From contig NC_087083.1 of the NCBI RefSeq assembly GCF_026151205.1, positions 3,114,536 to 3,178,535 on the forward strand: 64,000 nucleotides of DNA, given 5' to 3'. Shown here piece by piece: positions 12,577 through 22,387 of this stretch (the first letter of the stretch is position 1; every line of letters begins with the position of its first letter). The translations under genes were made by a program, and so were the position numbers. Source of the DNA: Bolinopsis microptera. Its lineage: Eukaryota > Ctenophora > Tentaculata > Lobata > Bolinopsidae. The notes beneath the pieces were generated by a model. It was not told where the DNA came from and searched no databases. It was given only the letters and a program-made list of their open reading frames with translations.

Positions 12577-15500
12577 TTAACTTATTTCGAGAGGAAGTTT
12601 ATTCCAGAGCAGATGTGTCCGATAAAAGAATGATTTCTTAAGGAGACTGCTATTACACTGTGTTTGAACAAGAGTCGTTACATAACTTAGGCTGTCATGG
12701 TGACATGATCTTAAGCGTGTGCTTCCTTTGTATAGTTGTAAGTAATTAGGAAGCTCTTGTGTGCATACACCATTGACTATTTTGTGAAACAAGGTCAGGT
12801 CATTCAATTCAAACCTCTTGCTGAGAGGAAGGATTTTCAATTGATGACATTTGTAAGTATAGTTTTCAAAGGACTGATAGCTTGTGAATTCCTCATCAAA
12901 AATCCACTTAATACACCTTTTTTGAAAAGCATCCATCTTATCTAGTTGTGTTTTATTAAATGGACGCCAGATTTGGGAACAGTGTTCAAATTGACTTCTA
13001 ACAAGTGCAAGGTATAAATTTCTTCTTCGTCTCTCATCTTGGACAAATGAGCAAGTGCGTTTCAGCAGCCCAAATTTTTGGTTAGCTTTGGACAATATTT
13101 TAGTTATGTGTTCTTCAAAACGAAAGCCCTGATTTATAACGACTCCAAGATCTGTTTCCGTACTGGTGTAATCTAAGGGAGTATTACCGAGCAAATATTG
13201 AAATCTGATAAATGGAATAGGTAATATCCTACTGCTGAATTTCTTTCCAGGAATAGAGAGGACTTTACACTTTGATGGATGGAATCGCATTTTATTTTCT
13301 ATGCTCCAAGAATTAAGTTCATTTATGTTATTCTGAAGTGTGCAATAATCGTTGTATGATTTAATAGGACTCCATATTTTCGTGTCATCAGCATAAAGTA
13401 CCAAATTTGTGCCTGAACTTAATCTCATGGGAAGATCGTTTATGAATAAGACAAATAGAATGGGACCTAGGACGGAGCCTTGAGGAACTCCAGACAAAAC
13501 AGGTTTGATCTCTGAATGTCTACCATCAACTAAAACACATTGTTCCCGTTCACTAAGATAGTTGGTTAGGAATTTGAGTAGCCTTCCTTCAATATTAAAG
13601 ACGAGTTTAAGTTTCTTAAGAATAAGATCATGATTTACAGAATCAAAGGCTTTAGCAAAATCAAAGCAAATGATGTCTACACTTATAGTCGAACAGTCAT
13701 TGAGGGATAGCGTGACACTGTCAATAAAGTTAATCATATTTGTGGTACAAGATCTGTCTCCAAGAAATCCATGCTGTCTATCATCAAGAAGATGCATTGT
13801 TTTATTCAAGAGTTCCTGTTTAATAAGGCGTTCAAATGTTTTCATTATAAGACTAGTTAGGGAAATCGGCCGATAATTCTCAATGTCCTCCTTACTACCC
13901 TTCTTGTGAACCGGAACTACGTGAGCCAGCTTCCATTCAGTTGGAATAATACCGGAGTTATATGATATCTCAAATAAAATTGAAAGTGGGCAAGCGAGAC
14001 TACCAGCACAGTTCTTCAGTATCTTACCATGGATACCGTCAGGGCCGCAAGCTTTGTTAGAATTAATGTTCCTTAAGAGATGTTTTATATTCTCTGCACA
14101 GAAAGTTAAGTCGAATTCAGTATCACTTCTCCAATCAATATCAATATCATACTTAGATTCGTCAGAAAATTGTTCTGAGAAATACTGATTGAACATATTT
14201 GCTTTGTCTAATGGAGATTCTCTGTATGTTTCTCTAAGGTACATCCTATCCGGTATTCTTGAATTCTTTGAAGAGGATTTTACATGCGACCAGAATTTCT
14301 TTGAGATCAATGCAGGGTCATCATCGTTATATAGATTATCGTTCATCTTCTGATCAGATAGATTTTTGAACTGTGTTCTTAGTGAGCAAAACTTAAAATA
14401 ATCCTTTTGTTGGCCGGTTAGTTTCCACTTTTCATGAGCTCTTTTTTTCTTCAAGTATGCCTCATGGGCCTCTGAGTCAAACCAGGGATTTCTATATGCT
14501 AACTTTAAAGTAATAGTTGGGATATGCTTTGAGATACTTTTCGATATTACAGACTTTAAGGCAAGCCAACAATATTCAGGATCTCCTAGCTTTAAAAACA
14601 TAGCATTCCAGTCAATAGAATTCAAGTCTTCGTTAATGGCCGTCCAGTTTGCCTTCTTAAAGTTGAGAATCTTTCTTTTAGGACATTTAGAATAAGTGAT
14701 TTTTGTAGCAACTTTAAAAGCTATTGGATAATGGTCAGATTTGCAAGCACCGTGACCCTTCAATACCGTAAGATCTCTTACTAAATTTTTACAATTACTC
14801 AAAAGAAGGTCTAGTATGTTACCCTTAACATGTGTAGGACTACTTATACATTGATCTAGATCAAAGTTATGGAATGTTGTAATGAAGTCCTCTTCAATTA
14901 AACTAGAAGGTGTAACAATTCCGTCCTCAGAAAACCAATCTACTCCATTGAGATTAAAATCACCAACGATGAAAAGTTTTTTAGGGCGTTTGCTTGAGTA
15001 GAAAGACTTGATTGTACTGGCAATACTTTCATGGTTTACTGTTCCTAAAGTTCCGACTCTGTAAACCACACAAAAAATGTATTTACTTTCACCTATGTTT
15101 ATTTCAATAGCGGCCATTTCGGACCCCTTACGTACAGACAGTCTTTTGATTTCAGCTTGAATATCAGATCTGATTGCTATCAAGACTCCTCCACCATTTT
15201 TCCTATATTTTTTCGGATTGTTATCATCAGGTGGATGTGATACTTTTGAGCGATCATTTCTAAATACTTCATAGTTAGAGCTTTGAATGACCTCTCTATC
15301 CATTACAGAGTTTTTAAGCCAAGTCTCTGTAAGCAGAATAACGTCAGGATGTGAATCTTCAATATGTGCATTAAGTTCATATATTTTGGATTTATCAAGA
15401 TGAGGTTGCTTACTGTTAAGTTGAGAAAACGGTATCAAGCCTTGAACATTCTGATAATAGACTGATATGTGATTAGGGCCGGGATTAAGCATACTAGGGT

Positions 15501-16038
15501 TTGATATTGCAATAAGCAAGAAGTTTAAGGTCAATAGAAGTAAAATCGACATACACAGAACTTGCCTAGATGTGCTAGTTACTGCACCAAACACTATATT
15601 AGTGGCAGTCAGCCTTTCAACTCGGTATCTCCGACTGAGTCTTTGGTACTGAGTAAAGATGAAGTTCTTAATTGCAAAACCAAAGATATACAGGTATGCA
15701 CAATTAATATGAGACACAAGTGGGAAGGCCTTACTGGTATTAAAGTAGAATCTACTGGGATGAATAAACCTATCAATCTCATTGGACTCTTTCGAGCTTG
15801 TTAAAATCATTCCAATTAGACAAAACATGATGAACAAGTGCAGAACATAGATACCAATGTTAGATGGTCTAGAATTGAAGATAAGTGCATCTTCAAATAT
15901 CCTAGTCCTGATATCCGATCCAAACCTAACCCCCCTACCCCAAGCAGAACTATCCACTTGACAGGAATTCTTTGGTGCTCTAGAATTACAAAAGCAGCCG
16001 ATTCGCATCCTGTAAAGTGTTAGATCGATCATTGTCAA
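12577..16038 (-). CDS. LINE-A ORF2: endonuclease and reverse transcriptase
   Basis: 1153 residues. Residues 1-180 form an unusual N-terminal extension with three hydrophobic stretches (about 63-80, 112-128, 158-178). A PSMLNPGP stretch (181-188) then marks the start of the enzyme part. The APE-type endonuclease covers about 190-445: QNVQG (196-200), TETW (237-240), VVYR (324-327), GDFN (359-362) and SDH (434-436). The reverse transcriptase covers about 690-960: NYRPISL, FDFAKAFDSVNH (from 792), GVPQGSVLGP (850-859) and LYADD (881-885). The C-terminal part is Cys- and basic-rich, typical of CR1/L2-like elements. It nicks target DNA and copies the element RNA by target-primed reverse transcription. 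All catalytic motifs I can check are present. The start could be internal; the first ATG is used because the frame is continuous. Confidence 0.93.
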   Translation of the reverse strand: MTMIDLTLYRMRIGCFCNSRAPKNSCQVDSSAWGRGVRFGSDIRTRIFEDALIFNSRPSNIGIYVLHLFIMFCLIGMILTSSKESNEIDRFIHPSRFYFNTSKAFPLVSHINCAYLYIFGFAIKNFIFTQYQRLSRRYRVERLTATNIVFGAVTSTSRQVLCMSILLLLTLNFLLIAISNPSMLNPGPNHISVYYQNVQGLIPFSQLNSKQPHLDKSKIYELNAHIEDSHPDVILLTETWLKNSVMDREVIQSSNYEVFRNDRSKVSHPPDDNNPKKYRKNGGGVLIAIRSDIQAEIKRLSVRKGSEMAAIEINIGESKYIFCVVYRVGTLGTVNHESIASTIKSFYSSKRPKKLFIVGDFNLNGVDWFSEDGIVTPSSLIEEDFITTFHNFDLDQCISSPTHVKGNILDLLLSNCKNLVRDLTVLKGHGACKSDHYPIAFKVATKITYSKCPKRKILNFKKANWTAINEDLNSIDWNAMFLKLGDPEYCWLALKSVISKSISKHIPTITLKLAYRNPWFDSEAHEAYLKKKRAHEKWKLTGQQKDYFKFCSLRTQFKNLSDQKMNDNLYNDDDPALISKKFWSHVKSSSKNSRIPDRMYLRETYRESPLDKANMFNQYFSEQFSDESKYDIDIDWRSDTEFDLTFCAENIKHLLRNINSNKACGPDGIHGKILKNCAGSLACPLSILFEISYNSGIIPTEWKLAHVVPVHKKGSKEDIENYRPISLTSLIMKTFERLIKQELLNKTMHLLDDRQHGFLGDRSCTTNMINFIDSVTLSLNDCSTISVDIICFDFAKAFDSVNHDLILKKLKLVFNIEGRLLKFLTNYLSEREQCVLVDGRHSEIKPVLSGVPQGSVLGPILFVLFINDLPMRLSSGTNLVLYADDTKIWSPIKSYNDYCTLQNNINELNSWSIENKMRFHPSKCKVLSIPGKKFSSRILPIPFIRFQYLLGNTPLDYTSTETDLGVVINQGFRFEEHITKILSKANQKFGLLKRTCSFVQDERRRRNLYLALVRSQFEHCSQIWRPFNKTQLDKMDAFQKRCIKWIFDEEFTSYQSFENYTYKCHQLKILPLSKRFELNDLTLFHKIVNGVCTQELPNYLQLYKGSTRLRSCHHDSLSYVTTLVQTQCNSSLLKKSFFYRTHLLWNKLPLEIS
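15475..15510 (-). other. 2A-like NPGP remnant inside ORF2
   Basis: Codons for PSMLNPGP follow a leucine-rich hydrophobic run just before the endonuclease domain. This is where APE-type LINEs of several animals carry a D(V/I)ExNPGP ribosome-skipping 2A peptide. NPGP is kept, but the upstream D-x-E is replaced by P-S-M, so skipping is probably weak or lost. Confidence 0.55.
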
Positions 16039-16217
16039 AAATTTAATTCAAATGTAATTTAAAATATGCATACAGCCTACCAGTGTGAACCATTGGGTTG
16101 CACCCTGGCAATTAAAAATCATTTGTGTTAATGAAAACATATTTCAAAATTGTTCAACCCTGAATTGACTCCATTACCGCAGCACAGTAGGTATCAAATT
16201 TTTAATAGAATTGCGGT

Positions 16218-17555
16218 TTAGAAACCAAGAGGATTGAACCATTTTGAATGAATAATAAATATGTAGAATCTTGCAAGAACACCCATGCCTTTATTATTTG
16301 GGTGAATATCAAAACGCTGTTTCTTAGTGTCAAAATGCGGGAAAAGTCTCGTGTTGATGCAGCCCCTAGCATCCAAGAAAGCAGGAAAGATATCTAAGAA
16401 ATAATGCCTATACCGGGAGCACATATTGTAAATCAGATTATTCATTCGAATAACATTTCTCTCAGTAAATTTACAACCATTAGGATTAATTGGAGGAACA
16501 GATTGAAACCATACTTTTGCAGTTGGAAGTATCAACTTTATGGAACTCATTAAACTAGATACCGCACTTTTAAGATGTGCTATTCCATTATCACAGTACC
16601 GTATATCATTAGTACCAACAGACACAAATAATTTAACAACTTCTAAATTAGGGTTATCTTTCACGAATTTCTCGATATCTCTCTTGACCTTATCAAGTTT
16701 ACTGCCTCCAACGGCGATGTTCTTAACTACTTGCTTATTCTTTCCTAACAATTTTTCATCTAATCTAGCAGCAAAAGAGTCCCCAGCAACAAGAACAATC
16801 TTCTGCTTTTTCGTGACTTGTTCATTGACTTGGGATAAATCCACTTGATCCTCTTCAGGAGGTTTAATCTTACGGAACGAGAGACTAAAACGTACTTGTT
16901 CATTTTCACCGACTTTACCAGAATAAACTGCATGTCTCATTTTAGATTGAGCACCAGGTTTCATAATGTTCATGGTTTTATCAGTGGCTGGTAGCACATG
17001 ATCAGGACTATCGCTGTTTTTATTACTATCAAGAACGATTGAAAGTTCTCGTGGTGCACCTAGTGAAACAGTACAAATTGAGCTAGTCTGAGATATGAGT
17101 GGCTCGTTATCACGATGGAGTCGGAGAGTAGACTTGCTCGATGCATAACGAGTTATCAGGCAGGAGTCCATATCACCAGATGTTGAAGGGTGATTGTTAA
17201 CCACTTCCATGAGCTTGCAAAAATTGGGGTAATCGTTTATAGGAATTGGTTTGTTCATAACATGACCATAGTTATAAGAATGAGTGGTCGGACTAAGCCA
17301 CTGAGTAGTGACTGGACGACCCCTCTGTTTTAAGTTAAGAGAGTCAAGCTCTTTTCGGAGGTCATCACAAAGGGTTTTGTCCAAGTTAAGGTCGTTAACA
17401 TGTTCAACAAGGGATACAATGTCATCAGACGAGGCAGTAGATTCTGCAGCAGATTCAGAAGCAACGTCGAGGGTTAGGGCTTCCAACATTGCACGTTTTT
17501 CAGCTAGAGTGGCTGTTTTGAGAAGATCGACGAACACTTTGGGTAATTCTTGCAT
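16218..17555 (-). CDS. LINE-A ORF1: AlkB-like 2OG-Fe(II) dioxygenase domain fused to an SGNH esterase-like domain
   Basis: 445 residues. 1-80: acidic/helical N-terminus. About 85-232: AlkB-like 2-oxoglutarate/Fe(II) fold, with SCLITRYASSK, the iron ligands H147-x-D149 (LHRDNEP) and H208 (MRHAV), and the 2OG-binding pair R222/R228 in RFSLSFR, the same spacing of six as in classic AlkB proteins. About 250-445: SGNH hydrolase pattern, with block I VLVAGDS (nucleophile S260), block II glycine in AVGGS, block III VGTND (314-317) and block V FDIHPNNKG, where Asp and His are one residue closer than the usual DxxH. Esterase-type ORF1 proteins are known in CR1/L2 LINEs; the dioxygenase in front is not usual to my knowledge. 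It could repair alkylated or methylated element RNA or cDNA; that is inference. The frame is intact. Confidence 0.88.
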   Translation of the reverse strand: MQELPKVFVDLLKTATLAEKRAMLEALTLDVASESAAESTASSDDIVSLVEHVNDLNLDKTLCDDLRKELDSLNLKQRGRPVTTQWLSPTTHSYNYGHVMNKPIPINDYPNFCKLMEVVNNHPSTSGDMDSCLITRYASSKSTLRLHRDNEPLISQTSSICTVSLGAPRELSIVLDSNKNSDSPDHVLPATDKTMNIMKPGAQSKMRHAVYSGKVGENEQVRFSLSFRKIKPPEEDQVDLSQVNEQVTKKQKIVLVAGDSFAARLDEKLLGKNKQVVKNIAVGGSKLDKVKRDIEKFVKDNPNLEVVKLFVSVGTNDIRYCDNGIAHLKSAVSSLMSSIKLILPTAKVWFQSVPPINPNGCKFTERNVIRMNNLIYNMCSRYRHYFLDIFPAFLDARGCINTRLFPHFDTKKQRFDIHPNNKGMGVLARFYIFIIHSKWFNPLGF

Positions 17556-17969
17556 TGTTTGTCGAAGTAGGACGCCAGGTGATCAAGGGGCAGATCAGGA
17601 GTACAGCAGTGTCGGCAGGACAACTATCAGTGATCAAAGACCTGGGAAATAAAAGGGCCGAGCAGATCATGTAAATAAAAGGATCAATGACAAAAGAATG
17701 AGAGTGAAGGGAGATCTATGTAGAGTAATAGTTAGTAATGAAAACTATCAATCAAAATGTAAGTGAGCTAGAAAATTGGAAATTGAATAAATGAAGTTAG
17801 AAAACTGACCTTGTTAAGATTTCAGAGATGTCCCAGCCAAGCTGGGACAGAGAATAAAAGACTGCCGTACACCGCTACACTGCCTCACTACCCCCGTCTC
17901 AACCCGGGACACCGGCTGACTTTACTCCAGCGACATTCTGTCCACGAGTGGACCCATCGTCTTAGCCAT

Positions 17970-18330
17970 AATCAATTGAAATCTCAAATTATTTGTTATA
18001 TAGTAGTGTTGAAAGTATTAAAACTTTTGAGTTTGATTTTGAAAACGATATTGATTTTGATTTTGATTTTGATAACGATATTGGTTTTGATTTTAAAAAC
18101 GATATTGATTTTGATTTTAAAAACACCCATCCCAAAATAGCTGAAATCCAGATAGTTAGATGGGCGTGGCCCCTGTGAGTAGCCTGAGTGGGTTGGGAGG
18201 TCGAAACTTGATTTTTCTGATGGTTTGGGACAGGTACTAACTATTTAAACCACTAAACTTGTTCCAAATACCCCGGAACATAAATCCCATACGGCTAATT
18301 AGCTAGCTGAGCCATCTCGGCCGCCACCAA
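17970..18330 (-). repeat. SINE-like unit with tRNA-like head
   Basis: On the minus strand from about 18327 it begins tggcggccgagatggctcag. It then has a possible pol III A box (tggctcagctagc) and, about 35 nt on, a B-box-like tgttccggggta. An unrelated body and an AT-rich tail of roughly 24-bp repeats follow (18004-18133). Boundaries and class are tentative. Confidence 0.35.
18004..18133. repeat. Roughly 24-bp AT tandem repeat, inverted partner at 18354-18560
   Basis: Units of the form gatattgattttgattttga on the plus strand. The reverse complement (aatcaaaatcaatatcgttt) is tandemly repeated at 18354-18560. The two blocks can fold back on each other around the SINE-like unit. Confidence 0.8.
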
Positions 18331-18353
18331 AAAAAAAAAATTTCAAAATCAAA

Positions 18354-18722
18354 ATGGTTTTCAAAATCAAAATCAATATCGTTTTCGAAATCAAAATCAA
18401 TATCGTTTTCGAAATCAAAATCAATATCGTTTTTAAAATCAAAATCAATATCGTTTTTAAAATCAAAATCAATATCGTTTTAAAAATCAAAACCAATATC
18501 GTTATCAAAATCAAAATCAAAATCGTTTTCAAAATCAAACTCAAAATCGTTTTAAAAATGAGAATCGTTTTCAATTTCAATATGAAAATCGTTTTTTATT
18601 TAAATTTTAAAATCATTTTACAAATCAAATTCAAAATCGTTTTTATTTTGCGATTAATTGTATGATTAATTTTTTAATTCAAAATTTTCAGTGAAAATTT
18701 TGGTGAGCCATCTCGGCCGCCA
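18354..18722. repeat. AT tandem block plus AT-rich repeat, reverse complement of 11871-12060
   Basis: Starts after an A12 run. It contains seven or more aatcaaaatcaatatcgttt units, then a nonrepetitive AT part, and ends at 18722 with tgagccatctcggccgcca. Open frames on both strands here are translations of the repeat and are not genes. Confidence 0.75.
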
Positions 18723-18844
18723 TAGTCGTGGTCCAAATGCATGCCTTACCTAGCTGGCACTCCAATCCTTGTGTGCGGCGCTCTTTTAAGCTTCCTGCAC
18801 GTACGTGAGAGTAGCAAACAATAAACTAGCAAACTAGGTAAATA

Positions 18845-19309
18845 CAGGGTGTACCACATAAAGTGTGACTTTTTTCCACTTCAATAGTATTTGTATCACG
18901 TGGTGACCCCCACGGTCGCTTCACTACACCACTACGCTACAGGGGGAGCCGCGCACTTCGTGCGCGGCGGGTCATACAACGTATGACAAAATAGTATTTG
19001 ACAAAATTAAAATTCACTGTTAATTTTAACTAAATTTTGTCAGAAATATAGTTAAATTGATAAAAATAATAAAAAATATGATTAATAGTTAAGCATCTTC
19101 TCAAAAAAAGCCACCCTTCCCAAAAATTAAATATTTTAGTCTGAAATTGACCTTATTTATGGCTGAGGTCCAAGATTTTCAAAATCGAATAAAAACGTTT
19201 TAAAGGCCTTCCTCAAAATTCACAATGTGACGAAGAGTTTTTAGCAACTGCTCCTTCATAATATTTTGTATCATTTCACAAAAAGTTACACTTTTTGTGG
19301 TACACCCTG
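18845..19309. mobile_element. Tc1/mariner-type MITE, 465 bp, TA target
   Basis: Terminal inverted repeats begin cagggtgtaccaca at 18845 and end in tgtggtacaccctg at 19309, with further match to about 30 bp. TA dinucleotides flank both ends (18843-18844, 19310-19311). No transposase frame. Two hairpins lie inside (18950-18988). Confidence 0.85.
18950..18988. other. Two adjacent perfect hairpins inside the MITE
   Basis: gccgcgcac-ttc-gtgcgcggc (9-bp stem) is followed by gtcatac-aac-gtatgac (7-bp stem). The G+C-rich first hairpin contrasts with the AT-rich element around it. Confidence 0.85.
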
Positions 19310-19695
19310 TACATGCCCAAAAGTCAAAACCATGAAGCTTAATGTTCATGTTAATTATTTCATTTCATATGTACCTTTGCAAGTCAAAATAACTTTTTCC
19401 CTCTGTACACAATTATAAACTTATAAATAAATAAACTTATAGTTATATATAATAATAAAATAATAAAACTCGACTTTTGACTTATTTGACGAGCTATATT
19501 TCCCATAATCGCACCGATTTTTTTTGGTTATTTTCCAGGGTTTGCGATTACAAAACTAATCGCTCTGACTTTCTGAAAGATACCGTGATATATTAATTAT
19601 TAATACAAGTTCCAGTTTATCTTATAACCGTTTCATTTGTTTGCGAGTAATATATTCTACGCGGCGTTGTTTTATCTTAGAAATTACAGAAGTAC
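19310..19695. other. AT-rich spacer with one GCGATTA hairpin
   Basis: No gene. gcgatta-caaaac-taatcgc (19544-19563) forms a 7-bp stem of the type also found three times at 29604-29862. Bases 19640-19695 match 32905-32955, a paralogous flank. Confidence 0.6.
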
Positions 19696-19701
19696 TATTA
19701 C
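19696..19701. repeat. Left target-site duplication TATTAC
   Basis: Identical to 29130-29135 across the foldback element. Confidence 0.85.
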
Positions 19702-19939
19702 AGCCCCCTCCCGGGTTGCAACATTGCCATGTTACGCAAATAATTGCCGCGCTAACGAAATATTTGCCATCTTAGCAAAATATGCGCCGTGTTATGATGT
19801 ATTTGCCAGGCTGCGCGTGATGATGCAAATATTTCATAAGGAGGCGAATTTTACGTTAGGAAAATGCGCATTCTTAGCAAAATATTTGCCAAACGGTCTG
19901 ACGCGCGCTGCACGCTCCTTTTTAGTTTGTTTACGCGAG

Positions 19940-20275
19940 AATGAAATCTTTGCATTCTTAGCAAAATATTCGCCTCCTTATAATTTATTTGCGCGAGAGT
20001 TAAATCTACGCTTTCTTAGCAAAATATTCGCCACCTTATAATTTATTTGCGCGAGAGTTAAATCTACGCTTTCTTAGCAAAATATTCGCCACCTTATAAT
20101 TTATTTGCGCGAGAGTTAAATCTACGCTTTCTTAGCAAAATATTCGCCACCTTATAATTTATTTGCGGGAGAGTTAAATCTACGCTTTCTTAGCATAATA
20201 TTTGCCGCCTTATAATTTATTTGCGGGAGAGTTAAATCTAGCTACGCTTTCTTAGAAAAATCTTTGCCACCTTAT
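19940..20275. repeat. Subterminal roughly 63-bp tandem repeats, left arm
   Basis: Five units built on cttagcaaaatattcgccac and gagttaaatctacgctt. The same array is mirrored at 28670-28890. Subterminal tandem repeats inside long inverted arms are typical of foldback elements. Confidence 0.85.
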
Positions 20276-21790
20276 ATTTTACATAACTTCATTTGTGATA
20301 GGAATTAGGATCATATGCTGCTTACGACTCTGCAGTGGATCACATACTGTATACGTGGATTGAACTGACCCGAAGGGATTATGATCAGTGGATCGAAATA
20401 CATAACGTGACCGACGAATCGCGTCCACAAGATCACTTCGAAATAAGTAACGTGAACCGGCCTGACGAATCACTTGATGAGTTTATAATCCAAAAGAAGG
20501 ATAGGATCTGACCTGAACTTGGAAATAAGATAGGATATTGTGTCGCACTGAATATAATAGAGTTCGCTACCTGGATTGTAGTGCGACACATACTGTAGTC
20601 AGTGTAGTGCGAAAGATTACTTTTATAGTGTTAGCAGTTAAAAATCTAAACTTCATCAAATATCAAACCACAGTACGAATTATTGCACTAATGCCGGTTA
20701 TAATGAGGTCTAAAACACACGCTCAAAGTTAAAGTGTGTTTATATTTACCAATTAAACTTTAGTTGATGTTAACTTGTTAATTATAACTGTGTACGAGTA
20801 CGACTACCTACCTAACAGTAACCGCTTCGATTTGTTTAACAAAACATCATTTTCCGAACTAGAGTGCGGTACCTATGACAGATGACTTAGACTTTACTCC
20901 GCTAGAAACAACAAAATTTAAACAATTGGACAGTAGCGAATCTACCTAGCGAACTTTAGTGTTAGAACTTAGCGGTGACCGACAACTAGGAACCTCTCAT
21001 TCCGGCCTCCCACAGCTAGGTATCACATGACATGGCCCAATCAGTGACGTATCATTTGTGATGTGATCCATATTATTCACATGACAGTTTAGTAAGTAGT
21101 TGTGTTTGAGAAGTGTTTGAGCTCTCGGCATGTGTTCACATAACGGACGTGAGCCAGGTCCAAAAGGGGCTGGTTCTCGTATCCAAGGATGTGAGCCGAG
21201 CATGCACTGAAGCGGAAAGCTGCTGAACAGCCCAAGGCAGTAGAGCCAAGGCGTCCGGATCTGCACAGCACTCTGAAGCGAAGACCTCAGAAGAATTCCT
21301 CCTTCCTTCTACATGCACCTCCACGAGACGGGACGAGCCCTTTGTTATCTTCGGCGGGAAGACAGATCGGAATGTACGAGTCGTTGCCTTCTCTACAGCC
21401 CGGAACCTTGCTACGCTGGCATGGTAGCAACTGGATTGCAGACGGCACGTTTTACGTCGCCCCGAATATATTCACCCAGAGCTATACGATTCATGCTGTT
21501 ATTGACCAGAAATTTTTGCTGTGAAATCAGTGGATACCTGAAGATTGAGAGATGGACGCCTCGAGATTGTTCTACAAGGGCCCCCGACTGTTTAAACCAA
21601 CTTCAATCGATGTATTTTCGAACGCTGATTCCGAATAACCCCTCATGACATCGATCACGTGATATGACCGTAAGTTGACCCAAACTAAAGTCAACTACCT
21701 TCAGATCACGCACTGAAGTCCACCAGGGAAATATATTGAAAAATCTATTTTGTCAAATTCGAAGAAAACTTTTTGTGAATTACCTAAGTT

Positions 21791-22387
21791 TAGGGGGTGC
21801 ACCATAAAAATAAACATGCTCGGATTTTAAAAATTTTTGTACTATTGTTTTCTAGAGACTGTGAGGATTGTCACAATACCAAATTTGTCATACCTTTTTG
21901 GAAAGATCAGTGAGTTTCGCCTAGGTGCCATATTTGATGGTGCGCGGCTTTTGGAGCAAAATTAGCTGTAAAAGTCGCGTAATTTGACCAAATTTGACCA
22001 AATTCGTTGATTTTTGTCGTATTATTTGGATATATCTTCAGTTCCTTAAATGAGATCGTTCTGAAAATTGGCGACGACCTTCCAATAGGGCTTTCACAAC
22101 TGTCCGAAAAATTTGGTGGATATCGGAGTTGATATAGTGATCAAAATGGGGCAAAATACGCTGCTTTTAGCTGTAACATAATGTCTGACGATTGGATATG
22201 CTTTAAACTTTTCGGACACCTTCCTTGTAAGTCTGTGAGTATGCTTACCAATTTTTGTTGCAATCGGACGTCGGGAAGGATACTAAATATCTATTTGTGT
22301 GAAGAAAATTGTGCTGGCCGAAATTAACGCTAAAAAACCATCCTACAGTCGGCACGCGCGGCTTACTGTCGAAGGCGCACTACCGAC
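21791..22387. mobile_element. 597-bp insertion present in one foldback arm only
   Basis: The right arm reads continuously through gaattacctaagttatgttt, while the left arm is split after ctaagtt. ctaagtt is repeated at the far side (22387-22393), a 6-7 bp target duplication. The insert begins tagggggtgcacc and ends gcgcactaccga. It has only weak inverted similarity at the ends and no coding frame. Class unknown. Confidence 0.75.

Larger units (their letters stand above)
12420..17960 (-). mobile_element. LINE-A: near full-length APE-type non-LTR retrotransposon (CR1/L2/Jockey group)
   Basis: Two long intact frames lie in ORF1-ORF2 order on the minus strand, separated by 179 nt. ORF2 has the order APE endonuclease, reverse transcriptase, C-terminal region. 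A 3' UTR of about 150 nt ends near a G-rich tail at 12362-12400. The 5' limit is uncertain: sequence from 17560 to about 17960 holds no gene and may be the 5' UTR and internal promoter. No target duplication could be set. Long uninterrupted frames suggest a young copy. Confidence 0.85.

Noticed and set aside
18299-18665. Open frames of about 100 codons on both strands (Ile/Lys-rich)
   Set aside because: They come from the AT tandem repeat aatcaaaatcaatatcgttt and its inverse.
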